DNA from: Leptospira soteropolitanensis
Lineage (GTDB): Bacteria; Spirochaetota; Leptospiria; Leptospirales; Leptospiraceae
Direction of reading: 5' to 3'
Length of the DNA: 64,000 nucleotides
Assembly: GCF_026151655.1 (NCBI RefSeq)
Contig: NZ_JAMQPN010000002.1
Coordinates: 726,096-790,095 of the forward strand
Part shown: positions 30,769-39,808 of the stretch, piece after piece
Layout of the letters: each line of letters opens with the position of its first letter
How positions within the stretch are numbered: position 1 is the stretch's first letter
Notes under the pieces: generated by a model
Database searches by the model: none
What the model saw: the letters and a program-made list of their open reading frames with translations, nothing else
What the model was told of the DNA's origin: nothing
Translations under genes and position numbers: made by a program

Positions 30769-32706
30769 CTAAAGTTCTCCGTATCCCAAAACATCCATAG
30801 ACCATCTCTCTTCGAGTTTCCTTGATAAAAAGGTTATGGTTTCTGGATCCATATTTTGTTTTAAAAATTCAAAGTCATTGGGATCTATTTCCTCTCCCTC
30901 TAACAAATAAAATACTTCTTCCGAAGGATCCAAACTCTGTATTTTACTAGTAGATACTCTTTCAAAAACTAAAAATGTTGTGGAGTCCAATTCTTCGTTC
31001 CGCCAATTCCTTAGTTCCAAATGATTCCCATCAAATACAAAAACCAATCGATGCTGTAGGTTCTCACCCCTATGAGCTAAAGTGCGGGAAAGATAGGATT
31101 CTCTTTTGGATTCCAAAAGAGTCACCAATTTCTGAATCTCTTTGGATTTCGGAACAGATACCAAGGGAATCACAAAATCAATCGTACAAAAAGGTTCCGC
31201 AGCGATTCGCTCCTCTATAAAACCAATGATACGAGAAAGATCCTTGGATAAATCTTTTGTGTGAAACCAAACACTGTGATGACGGCTCCCGGACCACTCA
31301 GACAAATTAGATTTCCAAGGGTTAGATCCCAACATAACGGATGAATTTTCTATATCACCTAACATCAAATCAATACGGTCATTTTTGTCTGGCGCGGCAC
31401 TACATAAAAAAGGTCTCGGAAATTCGTCCAAACGACGTTCCAATAGATCCTCTGCAAAATACAATGACTCTGTTAAATCGCGGGAACTAAAGGTAGGAGT
31501 CTGAATGATCCTGTAGGGAGGTGTTGGCATAAAAGAAAGACCTTCTTTTTCGGCATCCCTACGCATTGCAGTTCCCGGCAATACAGACAATGGGAAAGCT
31601 TGTACCCATTCCCCAAGTCCATGTTCTAAGAAAAAATGTATCCCTCTTTCCACATCCTCTGGTTTGTCACCGGGAAGACCAATGATGAGATCAAGGAGGA
31701 GTTCCATCCCTTCACCAGCTAACATCTTCGCCACTTCCGCTACTTTGTGTGGGCTACCATATCTTTTGACTCGTTTTAAAGTTTCCTCATTAACCGATTG
31801 GAGTCCCAGTTCCACACGAGTAAATCCCGCCTTACGAAGTTTAGTTGCAAGTTTCGGAGTCACACCTTCCGATCGAAGTTCTGCAAACATAGACATCTGA
31901 CCGTCTGCATTGATTTCGGCAATGGCGTCTAAAAAATTTTCAAACCCCGGTCTATGGTTAAATGTAGGATCTAAAAAAACTAATTCCCGAGCCCCTTTTT
32001 CTTTTAAGTGGGAGATCAATCGAATGGTTTCTGGAATGTCAAGTGTCCGAAGGTTCTGAGAAGATTTAGGATAAAAACAATAAGTACATTGCGATTTACA
32101 ACCTCTTACCGTTTCCAAATAAGTGGAACGTTTGGGATCTACTTTTAAATGTCCAGTAGTATAAGGAGACGGAAAATCAGTGAGTGGGAAATCTGCTGGC
32201 ACCGGTTTTCCAAAGGAAGTGAGATTTCCATTTTCTTTTCGGTATGCCACATTTTCCAATCCCTCTAATGAGGAACGAGAAAGTAATGTCCGCATTAAAT
32301 TTCGAAAACTATGTTCTGCTTCACCAGATACAGCGATATCATAACCTTCTTCTCCGAGGACATAGGGATTGTCTTCGTTTACTTCCGGTCCACCGATGAG
32401 GATCGTGGTTTCGGGACTACGTTTTTTAACTTCCTTAGCGATATAAAGACTTCGTTCGGTGTTCCATAAATAGAGAGAGAGTCCCAAAAAATCAGGTCCT
32501 TCTTTGACAATTCGATCGATGAGGGCTTTGTCCCCTAAGGAATCTGTATCTTCTGGAGAAACAACTTGGGGACTGATTCCTTTAACAGGATCGTCTTTGG
32601 ATGCAAGACAACTTGCTAAACTAGCAGCCGCTAAAGGAACATTTCCTGTGGCTGCGTAGTAAGACGGTGGTGGTACAGGTAATTGCAAAAATTGTATTTT
32701 TGCCAT
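30769..32706 (-). CDS. B12-binding-type radical SAM protein
   Basis: About 645 residues. A Rossmann-like cobalamin-binding domain comes first (PSYYAATGNVPLAAASLASC; ILIGGPEVNED), without the DxHxxG cobalt-ligand motif. The radical SAM barrel follows, with CKSQCTYC at Cys203, Cys207 and Cys210 for the 4Fe-4S cluster and later RVELGLQSVNEETLKRVKR. The 260-residue C-terminal extension is not recognised. The family includes hopanoid, bacteriochlorophyll and antibiotic methylases; the substrate here is unknown. The ATG at 32706 is preferred to a TTG at 32745, which has its Shine-Dalgarno too close. Confidence 0.88.
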   Translation of the reverse strand: MAKIQFLQLPVPPPSYYAATGNVPLAAASLASCLASKDDPVKGISPQVVSPEDTDSLGDKALIDRIVKEGPDFLGLSLYLWNTERSLYIAKEVKKRSPETTILIGGPEVNEDNPYVLGEEGYDIAVSGEAEHSFRNLMRTLLSRSSLEGLENVAYRKENGNLTSFGKPVPADFPLTDFPSPYTTGHLKVDPKRSTYLETVRGCKSQCTYCFYPKSSQNLRTLDIPETIRLISHLKEKGARELVFLDPTFNHRPGFENFLDAIAEINADGQMSMFAELRSEGVTPKLATKLRKAGFTRVELGLQSVNEETLKRVKRYGSPHKVAEVAKMLAGEGMELLLDLIIGLPGDKPEDVERGIHFFLEHGLGEWVQAFPLSVLPGTAMRRDAEKEGLSFMPTPPYRIIQTPTFSSRDLTESLYFAEDLLERRLDEFPRPFLCSAAPDKNDRIDLMLGDIENSSVMLGSNPWKSNLSEWSGSRHHSVWFHTKDLSKDLSRIIGFIEERIAAEPFCTIDFVIPLVSVPKSKEIQKLVTLLESKRESYLSRTLAHRGENLQHRLVFVFDGNHLELRNWRNEELDSTTFLVFERVSTSKIQSLDPSEEVFYLLEGEEIDPNDFEFLKQNMDPETITFLSRKLEERWSMDVLGYGEL

Positions 32707-32751
32707 AGGTATTGTCACTATCCTCGAAGAGAGGGTTTTTCGCAAAACCTT

Positions 32752-34011
32752 TCAAGAACGAGAGGCTACTACATCGATAAATAAAATCAGATTTTCGGAA
32801 AGGTTCCTGGCAAATGTCCGTAACATCATTCGTTCCGAAATATCATGATACATTTGGGAAAGGGTCCAAGCATCCCGACTGGTTTTGGATTTATGTAAAT
32901 GTTCAAAAAAATAAGGCCGAAACGACCAGTTTTTTCCGAGAAACGAATAATCTGGTTCCATTTGTCCCGACTGGACTCTTGCATAGTTGGGAGAAACCTG
33001 AAAACCCAGTGGATTTGTGATGTACATTCGAAAGAAATTCCCATCCCCAAAAACGCTCGTTTCAAAACCACCCTTCCATTCCCAAATACCATTTTCTTCG
33101 GTAAACCCCATCATGATTTCCGAAAGTTTATCCTTCCAAAGATTTTCCCATTCGATCTGGCGGTTCATCTCTGCTTGTTTGCGAGCATGAAAATACTCTA
33201 AGGAAGACTGCATCTCCATCCGGTATTCAAATCGTTTTGCAAAAAAAGTTTCTGGTTTGGCAAAATAAAATCCCTGGATGTACCTTGCTCCATAATTCAA
33301 GGCATTATAAAGTTCATCCTCTGATTCGATTCCCTCAAAAAGCAAACTACTTCCAAGAGATTCACCTAACTTAGATAAGTTGAGCAAAATTTCCTTAAAA
33401 TTCCGAGAGAAAGTAGACCTACGCAACATTTGTAAATCCACTTTGATGATTTCTGGATGGAAAAGTCCAATTCGATCCAGATTACTGGCTTCAGACCCCG
33501 CATCATCCACTGCGATGGAAAACCCTTCTTGCCTATATAAGTTGAGTACGGGTCGCAATAGTTCTAAGTTATGCGGAAACCTTTCTTCGGTAATTTCAAT
33601 CACGATCCGTTCTGGATCCACACCCACTTGCCTGACCATTTGGATGGTTTTTGGCAATGTAGTTTCCAACTGTAAAAGAGTATGGTACATTACATTGGGC
33701 GAAATGTTTAAAAATAACTTAGTTTCTGGTGGCGCTTCCTCTTTGAATTTTTCTAAAGCGAGAAGCCGAATCTCTTCATCGACTTGTTTTTTCAGATAAA
33801 AGATCTCATCATAACCAAAGGTTTGGGACAAAAAGAATTCCCCAAGACTCACAAGCCCCTCTGGTGTGGAAAGACGCCCTAATAGTTCATAACCGTAAAT
33901 GCCTGTCGATTCCGAGGAGAGGATGGGTTGGAAAACGGGAACAAGAGTCCCTCCGGACAACCACTCTTTCCATTCCCTTAGGAATTTATGACTTTCTCTT
34001 TCTGTAATCAT
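32752..34011 (-). CDS. EAL-domain c-di-GMP phosphodiesterase with YkuI-like C-terminus
   Basis: 419 residues. The EAL domain (about 20-265) keeps the catalytic set: YELLGR (Glu42), FLNISPN, IVIEITEERF, IAVDDAGSEA, IIKVDLQ, LLFEGIES and QGFYFAKP, so hydrolysis of c-di-GMP to pGpG is expected. The C-terminal 150 residues, including FLGKNWSFRPYFFEHLHKSK, resemble the PAS-like YkuI_C domain that follows EAL domains in a group of soluble phosphodiesterases. No membrane helix. Encoded 45 bases upstream of the radical SAM gene on the same strand. Confidence 0.92.
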   Translation of the reverse strand: MITERESHKFLREWKEWLSGGTLVPVFQPILSSESTGIYGYELLGRLSTPEGLVSLGEFFLSQTFGYDEIFYLKKQVDEEIRLLALEKFKEEAPPETKLFLNISPNVMYHTLLQLETTLPKTIQMVRQVGVDPERIVIEITEERFPHNLELLRPVLNLYRQEGFSIAVDDAGSEASNLDRIGLFHPEIIKVDLQMLRRSTFSRNFKEILLNLSKLGESLGSSLLFEGIESEDELYNALNYGARYIQGFYFAKPETFFAKRFEYRMEMQSSLEYFHARKQAEMNRQIEWENLWKDKLSEIMMGFTEENGIWEWKGGFETSVFGDGNFFRMYITNPLGFQVSPNYARVQSGQMEPDYSFLGKNWSFRPYFFEHLHKSKTSRDAWTLSQMYHDISERMMLRTFARNLSENLILFIDVVASRS

Positions 34012-34153
34012 AGATGGATACTACCATCTTAATGCAAGATCGGTACCAGTAAGCACTGTAGGGATTTTTACTGCATTCTGCTTAAAAAAAAGACACAAGG
34101 GGTAAAGGAGTAATAAAAAGCTGGAGATTTGCTGAATTTTAAGGCAAGGTGAT

Positions 34154-34186
34154 AAAAAAAACCACCCAAGTTTCCTCAGGTGGTTT
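34154..34186 (-). terminator. Rho-independent terminator of the small lipoprotein gene
   Basis: Read on the minus strand, AAACCACC (34179-34186) pairs with GGTGGTTT (34159-34166) across a 12-base loop and runs into a row of T. It begins 17 bases past the stop of the 54-residue lipoprotein gene. Confidence 0.8.
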
Positions 34187-34202
34187 CTGAATTGAGTAGA
34201 AA

Positions 34203-34367
34203 TTATTTAATGTCTCTAGCTCTTGGTTTGAATGCTTCATTCAATTTTGGCTTTTTAGAAGGTTTTGGTTCTTCCACAACTGGCGTTTGTTTAACTTCTT
34301 CGGATGCACAGTTAATCATAAATACGGCCAAAAAAGCAATGATCAGCATAGACGAAATTTTTTTCAT
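34203..34367 (-). CDS. Small lipoprotein, 54 residues
   Basis: Encodes 54 residues beginning MKKISSMLIIAFLAVFMINC, a lipoprotein signal with a lipobox-like FMINC (Cys20). The mature 35 residues are charged and Pro/Lys-rich (EEPKPSKKPKLNEAFKPRAR), probably a disordered tail. A strong AAGGAG site lies 7 bases before the ATG, and a good terminator follows at 34154-34186, so it is a monocistronic gene that is probably well expressed. It diverges from tmk. No family recognised. Confidence 0.85.
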   Translation of the reverse strand: MKKISSMLIIAFLAVFMINCASEEVKQTPVVEEPKPSKKPKLNEAFKPRARDIK

Positions 34368-34446
34368 GTTTTTGCTCCTTAGACTAAATTGCCGAGTTTA
34401 GTAAATAAGTCGAGGAAAAAACGACCATTCTTAAAATGGAGGGGAT

Positions 34447-35052
34447 ATGCCTCAAAATAGTCAGTTCTTTGTATTCGAAGGGATCGATGGATCCGGGAAA
34501 ACCACCGTCTCTCGTTTGGTATCAGAAGCACTCCTAACAAAATCCATCCCAAACTTATGGCATAGAGAACCAACGGACAGTGTGTACGGAAAAAAAATAA
34601 GAGAATTCCTACTAGGAAAACTAAAACTCTCAAAAGAAGAACAAATTGAAACATTCATTGCTGATAGGGAGTGTTCTGTAAACGAGGTCATCTTACCGAC
34701 GTTAAAGGATGGAAAATCGATCATCCAAGATCGTTATTACTTTTCCACGGCCGCCTACCAAGGCCGCGATGAAGAACATGCTGCTGAAATCTTATACAAA
34801 AATGAAGACAAAGGATTTCCAGAACCAAATCGAGTTTATTTTTTAGATCTTTCCCCTGAAGAATCTGCAGACCGTAGAAAAAGTCGCGGAGGAAAGGAAG
34901 AAGTTTTTGATGAAGATTCAGAACAAGAACGAATTTATCAAAACTATCTAGCGATCCTACCGGAATCGACCATCTTTGTGGATGCCACCGCGGAACTGGA
35001 AGAAGTTGTAAACTTTTGTGTGGAAGACATACTAAAGTCTCTTGAAACCTAA
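34447..35052 (+). CDS. tmk: Thymidylate kinase
   Basis: 201 residues, usual length. Phosphorylates dTMP to dTDP. The P-loop FEGIDGSGKTTVSRL is at residues 9-23; HREPTD and DRYYFSTAAYQG are the DR(Y/H) substrate motifs; the lid is FLDLSPEESADRRKSRGG. GGAGGGG lies just before the ATG. It diverges from the 54-residue lipoprotein gene and its stop is one base from the convergent methyltransferase stop. Confidence 0.96.
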   Translation: MPQNSQFFVFEGIDGSGKTTVSRLVSEALLTKSIPNLWHREPTDSVYGKKIREFLLGKLKLSKEEQIETFIADRECSVNEVILPTLKDGKSIIQDRYYFSTAAYQGRDEEHAAEILYKNEDKGFPEPNRVYFLDLSPEESADRRKSRGGKEEVFDEDSEQERIYQNYLAILPESTIFVDATAELEEVVNFCVEDILKSLET

Positions 35053-35053
35053 G

Positions 35054-35935
35054 TTATTTCTTTACCATATAGACCATCATATCGCCTAACTGAAACCATT
35101 TCACCAAACGATCCATAATCCACTTCCGGAGTTTGAAAAAAAAGTGAGCTCCGGGACGAGAGGTCATTCCACTTCCATAAGTAAAAGATACGGGCTTGTG
35201 AAAACCCAAGTCCAAAAGTAGTTTTTTTAAACCTTGGTAGGAATAGTAATAAAGATGTTCTGGAACATTCAAATACCGCCACTTAAGTCCCGCCAATTTG
35301 GCAAGAAATCCGTAACGACAAGTTGATAAAATAAGAACTCCTCCTGGTTTTAAATGGGATTTGATTTTTTCCAGGGTTTCTTTTGGTTTATGAAGGTGTT
35401 CAATGGTGGCCCAAAGAGTGATGACATCAAATTGTTTTTGAAACTTAGTATCCCAATCGAGAAAGTTCTCTTGGAAAATATTGAGATTTAATGTTTCGCG
35501 CGCAAAACGGACAGGACCATCCGCGATTTCTATTCCATACGCATCATAACCACGGGCCTTTAGGTAAGAAACAAAATAACCAGCCGCACACCCTATGTCC
35601 AAAGAAGAAAGTTTTTCCCCTGGAAGTTTTTCTTTGAGCCGATCCATTTCCCAAGAGAAAAAATCCAAATCATTCAAATTGAGTTGGAAAACCCTTGCGA
35701 TTTCTTTTCTCAACTTTTCCGAATAATAATTATCATAGCCCCTTTCTGTCCTTTGGGTAAAATAGGTATCATCATAATACTTTTTTACCTCTAAAAATCC
35801 TGGTTGCGGATTGACTTGGACAAGACCACAAAACTCACAAGAAACTATGGAAAAAGACTCACCTAGGGGACTTTCTTTCGTAAAAATAGGACGGAAGCGG
35901 TTTTGCCCGCAGGTATTACAAGGGATAAGTTCCAC
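35054..35935 (-). CDS. Class I SAM-dependent methyltransferase with N-terminal zinc ribbon
   Basis: 293 residues. Starts with a four-Cys ribbon, CNTC (Cys6, Cys9) and CEFC (Cys33, Cys36), then a Rossmann methyltransferase of the Methyltransf_23 type: LSSLDIGCAAGYFVSYLKARG as the SAM glycine loop, FDVITLWATIEHLHKPKETL and LKPGGVLILSTC. Such proteins often modify sugars or lipids in cell-surface pathways. The start is a GTG at 35935, because no ATG precedes the ribbon. It follows the ABC permease by 7 bases and may be read through from the zinc operon. Substrate unknown. Confidence 0.85.
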   Translation of the reverse strand: MELIPCNTCGQNRFRPIFTKESPLGESFSIVSCEFCGLVQVNPQPGFLEVKKYYDDTYFTQRTERGYDNYYSEKLRKEIARVFQLNLNDLDFFSWEMDRLKEKLPGEKLSSLDIGCAAGYFVSYLKARGYDAYGIEIADGPVRFARETLNLNIFQENFLDWDTKFQKQFDVITLWATIEHLHKPKETLEKIKSHLKPGGVLILSTCRYGFLAKLAGLKWRYLNVPEHLYYYSYQGLKKLLLDLGFHKPVSFTYGSGMTSRPGAHFFFKLRKWIMDRLVKWFQLGDMMVYMVKK

Positions 35936-35942
35936 AGAATAT

Positions 35943-36797
35943 CTATCGGACAGATTTCGAAAAAACGGAAGTAGTAAGAAAACGAATCAGATGCAGAAAA
36001 AATGCAAAAAAACAAAGAACTAAAATAATACTCGAAGATGTAGGAAAATAAATCAATTCTCCATTTTTTTCAAAACCGATAAGGGAAATTAAAAAGCCGG
36101 AAAGAGTCGCAAATACGGAAAACAAAACACAAACAATGGTTAATAGTCTTAAAGAACGGATGAAAGGCAAAAGTGCAAACACTGGCAAAATCAAATGTGC
36201 AATGCTATAGAAAGTTCCGAGTAAGTTTACCGCAACAGTAAGTGATGCAGCAAGGATGATATAAAATAAAAGATCAAAAGGAAGAGGATTTCCGACTTGG
36301 ATTTTGTATTCGTCTCGATCAAAACTGATAAAAAGAAACCTTCTAAAAAAACTGAGATAGAGGATAAAAAAGAAAACAGCGATATAAATGCCAAAGGAAT
36401 CGGCTCTCACTTGCGAAGTGAGAATATCACCAAAAAAAGCAGCCATCAAATGATTTTGTACGTTACCACCGAGAGCCAACATAAACTGTGAGGCGGCAGA
36501 AAAAAATACAAATAGAATCCCAAGGATGACCTCTTCTTTCATTCCGCGTAATTTTCTTACATACAAAAGAGGAAATACTAAAACACAAGAGAATAGAATG
36601 GGGAAAATTTCTCCAGGCCATTCCATAAACAATGATAAGGCGACAGAAAAGGTAACTGCTTGCGAAAGTGTTACCCCAAAGAAAGTCATACCCCGAAGAA
36701 CTATTAAAATTCCAAGAACAGATAATAAGGCACCAACAAGACTGCCCACTATCATTTGCGGTAAAAATAAATTCCAACTAGAAAGGATATTAGTCAT
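35943..36797 (-). CDS. Metal (probably zinc) ABC transporter permease
   Basis: About 284 residues with eight or so membrane helices of the ZnuB/TroC/MntB family. Typical features are LVGALLSVLGILIVLRGMTFFGVTLSQ near the N-terminus and VAVNLLGTFYSIAHLILPVFA in the second half. The ATG at 36797 overlaps the ATPase stop by 8 bases; a GTG at 36827 is possible but would overlap by 38. Zinc is inferred from the operator and the neighbouring genes. Manganese cannot be excluded from this sequence alone. Confidence 0.9.
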   Translation of the reverse strand: MTNILSSWNLFLPQMIVGSLVGALLSVLGILIVLRGMTFFGVTLSQAVTFSVALSLFMEWPGEIFPILFSCVLVFPLLYVRKLRGMKEEVILGILFVFFSAASQFMLALGGNVQNHLMAAFFGDILTSQVRADSFGIYIAVFFFILYLSFFRRFLFISFDRDEYKIQVGNPLPFDLLFYIILAASLTVAVNLLGTFYSIAHLILPVFALLPFIRSLRLLTIVCVLFSVFATLSGFLISLIGFEKNGELIYFPTSSSIILVLCFFAFFLHLIRFLTTSVFSKSVR

Positions 36798-37503
36798 GGT
36801 GGTGGCAGTTAGGTGGCCTTTCTCCACTAGTGATATTATAGAGTTTTCCTTCGTCTATTTCGAAAATTTCATCAAAACCAAATCCCCAATCATGTTCTAA
36901 ACTGTGAGTGATAAAAAATAGGGAGCGATTTCCTTCCTTTAAGTATTCTGATAAAACAGTTTGAAAAAGTTCCCTCGCGTTATGGTCTAAGGAATCCATC
37001 GGTTCATCTAAAAAAATCAGATTGGCTTTAGTGAGAAGAGATCGGAGAATCAAAACTTTTTGTAATTGTCCCCCACTACAAAGTGAAATTTGTTTTTTTA
37101 AGTAAGAACTAACACCTGTTCTTTCTATGAGATTCAAATCTTCATTCGAAAATTTCTTTTTGGGAAGAAAACTAAGTCCAATATTTTTTGGCATCAAAAG
37201 AACATCTTCCACTCGAAGAGGGAATTCTAAGGACATCCGTTTGGCTTGGGGGACGTAAGAAGTTTTAATTTCTTTCGAAAAGGAAATGGAACCAGAAAGA
37301 GGAGGTAAAAGATCCGTTAAGGTGCGAAAGAGTGTCGTTTTACCTGCGCCATTTCCTCCAACCAAGGCATAGGTTTTACCGGAGAGGATATGCAAATGGA
37401 TGTCGGACACTACAGGAAATTCCTTCCTGTATCCCACACTCAAATTTTCAGTATGGATAAATGTAGAAGGAATTTCGATATTATTTGGTTTTGTCGCTTG
37501 CAT
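36790..37503 (-). CDS. Metal (probably zinc) ABC transporter ATP-binding protein
   Basis: About 237 residues. Walker A GGNGAGKTTLFRTL, signature LCSGGQLQK, Walker B LIFLDEPMDSLD and H-loop FITHS are all present, so it should hydrolyse ATP. The C-terminus ends in a His cluster (NCHHHD). A GTG lies one codon before the ATG at 37503. It overlaps the binding-protein gene by 23 bases and the permease by 8, so the three are translationally coupled and form one importer. Confidence 0.92.
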   Translation of the reverse strand: MQATKPNNIEIPSTFIHTENLSVGYRKEFPVVSDIHLHILSGKTYALVGGNGAGKTTLFRTLTDLLPPLSGSISFSKEIKTSYVPQAKRMSLEFPLRVEDVLLMPKNIGLSFLPKKKFSNEDLNLIERTGVSSYLKKQISLCSGGQLQKVLILRSLLTKANLIFLDEPMDSLDHNARELFQTVLSEYLKEGNRSLFFITHSLEHDWGFGFDEIFEIDEGKLYNITSGERPPNCHHHD

Positions 37504-38413
37504 CACGTATTTTTTGTAACATCAGCCGTAAAGTGTCTTCGTATGTGGATGCCTCGGAAGAACCACCTACAGATACAGGTAAAGTCACAACGACAGAACC
37601 TGGCACCTTAGAAGACACATACTCTGCATACTTTGGATTGTGATAGGGACCAATCAAGATAATTTTTATCTTTTCTGCGATCATATAACTGATGACCTGA
37701 TCCATATAACGAACAGAAGGTGGAACTCCAGGCCGTTCTTCAATGGTTAAATTGGCGTTAAATTTAAAACGAGAAGCTAAATAAACAAATTGGTCATGGA
37801 AAACAGCAACTTTTAATCCAAAGTATGGTTCCATCTTTTTCATTTCTTCTTTTGTCAATTGGATGAGTCGTTTCTTAAAAGAACTAAAATTACCTTCATA
37901 ATAATCCCCATTGAGTGGATCCACACGAGTGAGAGCATTTTTAATATTCTGTGCCATTTGGATGGCATTGATGGGGTCATTCCAATAATGGGGATTCCCA
38001 TAGATATGCATGTCTCCCATAGAACGGTCCATCATCACGGTGGGTTCCCCAAGAATTTTTACTCCAAAAGATGTATCACAATAACCAGGTTGCCCCTTTT
38101 GGATTTTCATATTTCGGGATTGTTGTTGGAGATACGGGATCCAACCAATTTCTAAATCAAGTCCAATCACACAAAGAACATCTGCTTCACTAAGTTTGAC
38201 AAGAAAATCTGGTCTTGTCATCACAAAATGAGGATCGTCTGTCCCCCGGATCATTCCATAAACATCAGCTCTATCACCTGCGACTTGTTCGGCGATGTAT
38301 TTTATATCGGGAAGACTACTGACAAGAGAAACCTTAGCTGACAAGGGTGAAAATACGAATAAGAAAGACAATACAATCCACTGGAAATGTTTATGAATCT
38401 TAATAGAACTCAT
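37481..38413 (-). CDS. Metal ABC transporter substrate-binding protein (ZnuA/TroA type)
   Basis: 310 residues with a signal peptide (FQWIVLSFLFVFSPLSA-KVSL). Cluster 9 metal-binding family: His62 in GTDDPHF, His142 in NPHYWNDP and His206 in FHDQFVYL fit the three metal-ligand histidines. It lacks the long His-rich loop of E. coli ZnuA, having only MGDMHIYGNPH. GAGGGG is found 10 bases before the ATG. It lies between an outer-membrane barrel gene and the ATPase and delivers metal to the permease. Confidence 0.9.
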   Translation of the reverse strand: MSSIKIHKHFQWIVLSFLFVFSPLSAKVSLVSSLPDIKYIAEQVAGDRADVYGMIRGTDDPHFVMTRPDFLVKLSEADVLCVIGLDLEIGWIPYLQQQSRNMKIQKGQPGYCDTSFGVKILGEPTVMMDRSMGDMHIYGNPHYWNDPINAIQMAQNIKNALTRVDPLNGDYYEGNFSSFKKRLIQLTKEEMKKMEPYFGLKVAVFHDQFVYLASRFKFNANLTIEERPGVPPSVRYMDQVISYMIAEKIKIILIGPYHNPKYAEYVSSKVPGSVVVTLPVSVGGSSEASTYEDTLRLMLQKIRDASDKTK

Positions 38414-38436
38414 TGGACTAAAACCCCTCTAACTTT

Positions 38437-39792
38437 TTAATAACTATGTGCTGGATGAGACCCAAGAACGGCAACGGTTTGGATATAGAATCGATATTCT
38501 CTTACTTCTTCCTGAGAAGTGCGTGAATAGTCCTGGATAAATCTTCTTTCCACCGATCCCCTTACCTTTCCAAATTCGGAACTATGGAATGTCATTTGTA
38601 AAGATTGCGCCTCAATGGCATTTTTTGCAGGATCCCCATTTTGATCAACAAGGGACTTATCGGTAAAATAGTCATATCGAACACCAACAGACCATAACTG
38701 ATGGAATTTAAAATCTAAAAATGCATAGGCCCCCCATTGGTCTTTGGTGGGAGATTTTGTTTTTTGAAAAGTAATAGGATCTAAATTGGAAGGGAACACT
38801 TCTTGTTGGTACCATCCTTCTCCCATTAACATAATTTCACTTAAATTGGAACGGTTCCAACGAAGTACCGCATCCATTCCATACAACAACCTTTGATTTT
38901 TTCTTTCCGAAGTCGGCTCAAAACGAATTCCAGAAAATCCAAACTGTGTTCCCCAATTATTTCCCAAATAATAAAAATGTTTTAGGTGAGCATAAAGTAG
39001 AGGATTGTTCTTTTGCACTCCACCATCATGGGAATGTCCCCATTTTCTACCGTTCGTGGCACCGAGCACAAGTTCCTGAGTAATCCATTTCCAAGGAAAA
39101 AGAAAACTTAACTCTGCTCCGGTATCAATGGCAGACTCCCATCCGATAAATTTTTCATGTACGATGGGTGTCATTGTGAAAGCACGTTCATGAGCATGAA
39201 TTTTGTTCAATCGACCGACATCGATAAACATCTGTCCCGCTTTAAGTGAAGCGTTAAAGGGTAAAAAAGGAAACTGAACCCATGCTTCATGAACTTCGAA
39301 AAAATATTTACCATTTTCTCCGTGCGCTGCCCCGATAAAATTAGCTCGCATCCATTGGTCGACGGCCCCGTTGAACCCAAATTCGGCGGTGCGGATATCT
39401 AGTTGGTTATCGATTCTTTCTCCGGTTCCGCGAGGTTTGTTTCTGTCCCAGGCTCCAACGATATCAATGGCAGCGTAGGCATCCATCATGAGATTTTGTG
39501 CGGAACGATTGATCTGTTGGTTGGATTGGACAGGGGATGTGATTCCTCGACTTCCTTCCGTTCCTTTTTCCCGTTTTTCTTGGTCTTTGAGATCCTTTTC
39601 TAAGTCGGCTTCCCAATCTACAGTGGATGAATTTGCGTCAGTAGGAAGACTCACATTTTTCTTGCCAGACCTTGATTGATCTTCCAGTTCTTTTTCCCAT
39701 TCCGAAGTTTGGGCAAAAAGGAAAACGGAAAATAAAAGGGAGAATAAAACTCCTCCCATCTTCATTTTAGAAAAACGATAGTTTGATTTCAC
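38437..39792 (-). CDS. Outer-membrane beta-barrel of the zinc operon
   Basis: 451 residues. Signal peptide (GGVLFSLLFSVFLFAQ-TSEW), then about 90 low-complexity residues with two WE-x-x-LE repeats (EWEKELEDQ, DWEADLEKDL), then a barrel rich in aromatic-ended strands (about 105-451). No TonB-receptor plug is seen. Histidines cluster at HAHERAF, WGHSHDGG, VHEKF and at the C-terminus GSHPAHSY, so it may bind or pass zinc. GTG at 39792 is the longest start; ATG at 39765 is possible. It lies 16 bases after the lipoprotein gene and 23 bases before the binding-protein gene. Confidence 0.8.
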   Translation of the reverse strand: MKSNYRFSKMKMGGVLFSLLFSVFLFAQTSEWEKELEDQSRSGKKNVSLPTDANSSTVDWEADLEKDLKDQEKREKGTEGSRGITSPVQSNQQINRSAQNLMMDAYAAIDIVGAWDRNKPRGTGERIDNQLDIRTAEFGFNGAVDQWMRANFIGAAHGENGKYFFEVHEAWVQFPFLPFNASLKAGQMFIDVGRLNKIHAHERAFTMTPIVHEKFIGWESAIDTGAELSFLFPWKWITQELVLGATNGRKWGHSHDGGVQKNNPLLYAHLKHFYYLGNNWGTQFGFSGIRFEPTSERKNQRLLYGMDAVLRWNRSNLSEIMLMGEGWYQQEVFPSNLDPITFQKTKSPTKDQWGAYAFLDFKFHQLWSVGVRYDYFTDKSLVDQNGDPAKNAIEAQSLQMTFHSSEFGKVRGSVERRFIQDYSRTSQEEVREYRFYIQTVAVLGSHPAHSY

Positions 39793-39808
39793 GTTCTTTT
39801 ATCTTTTA

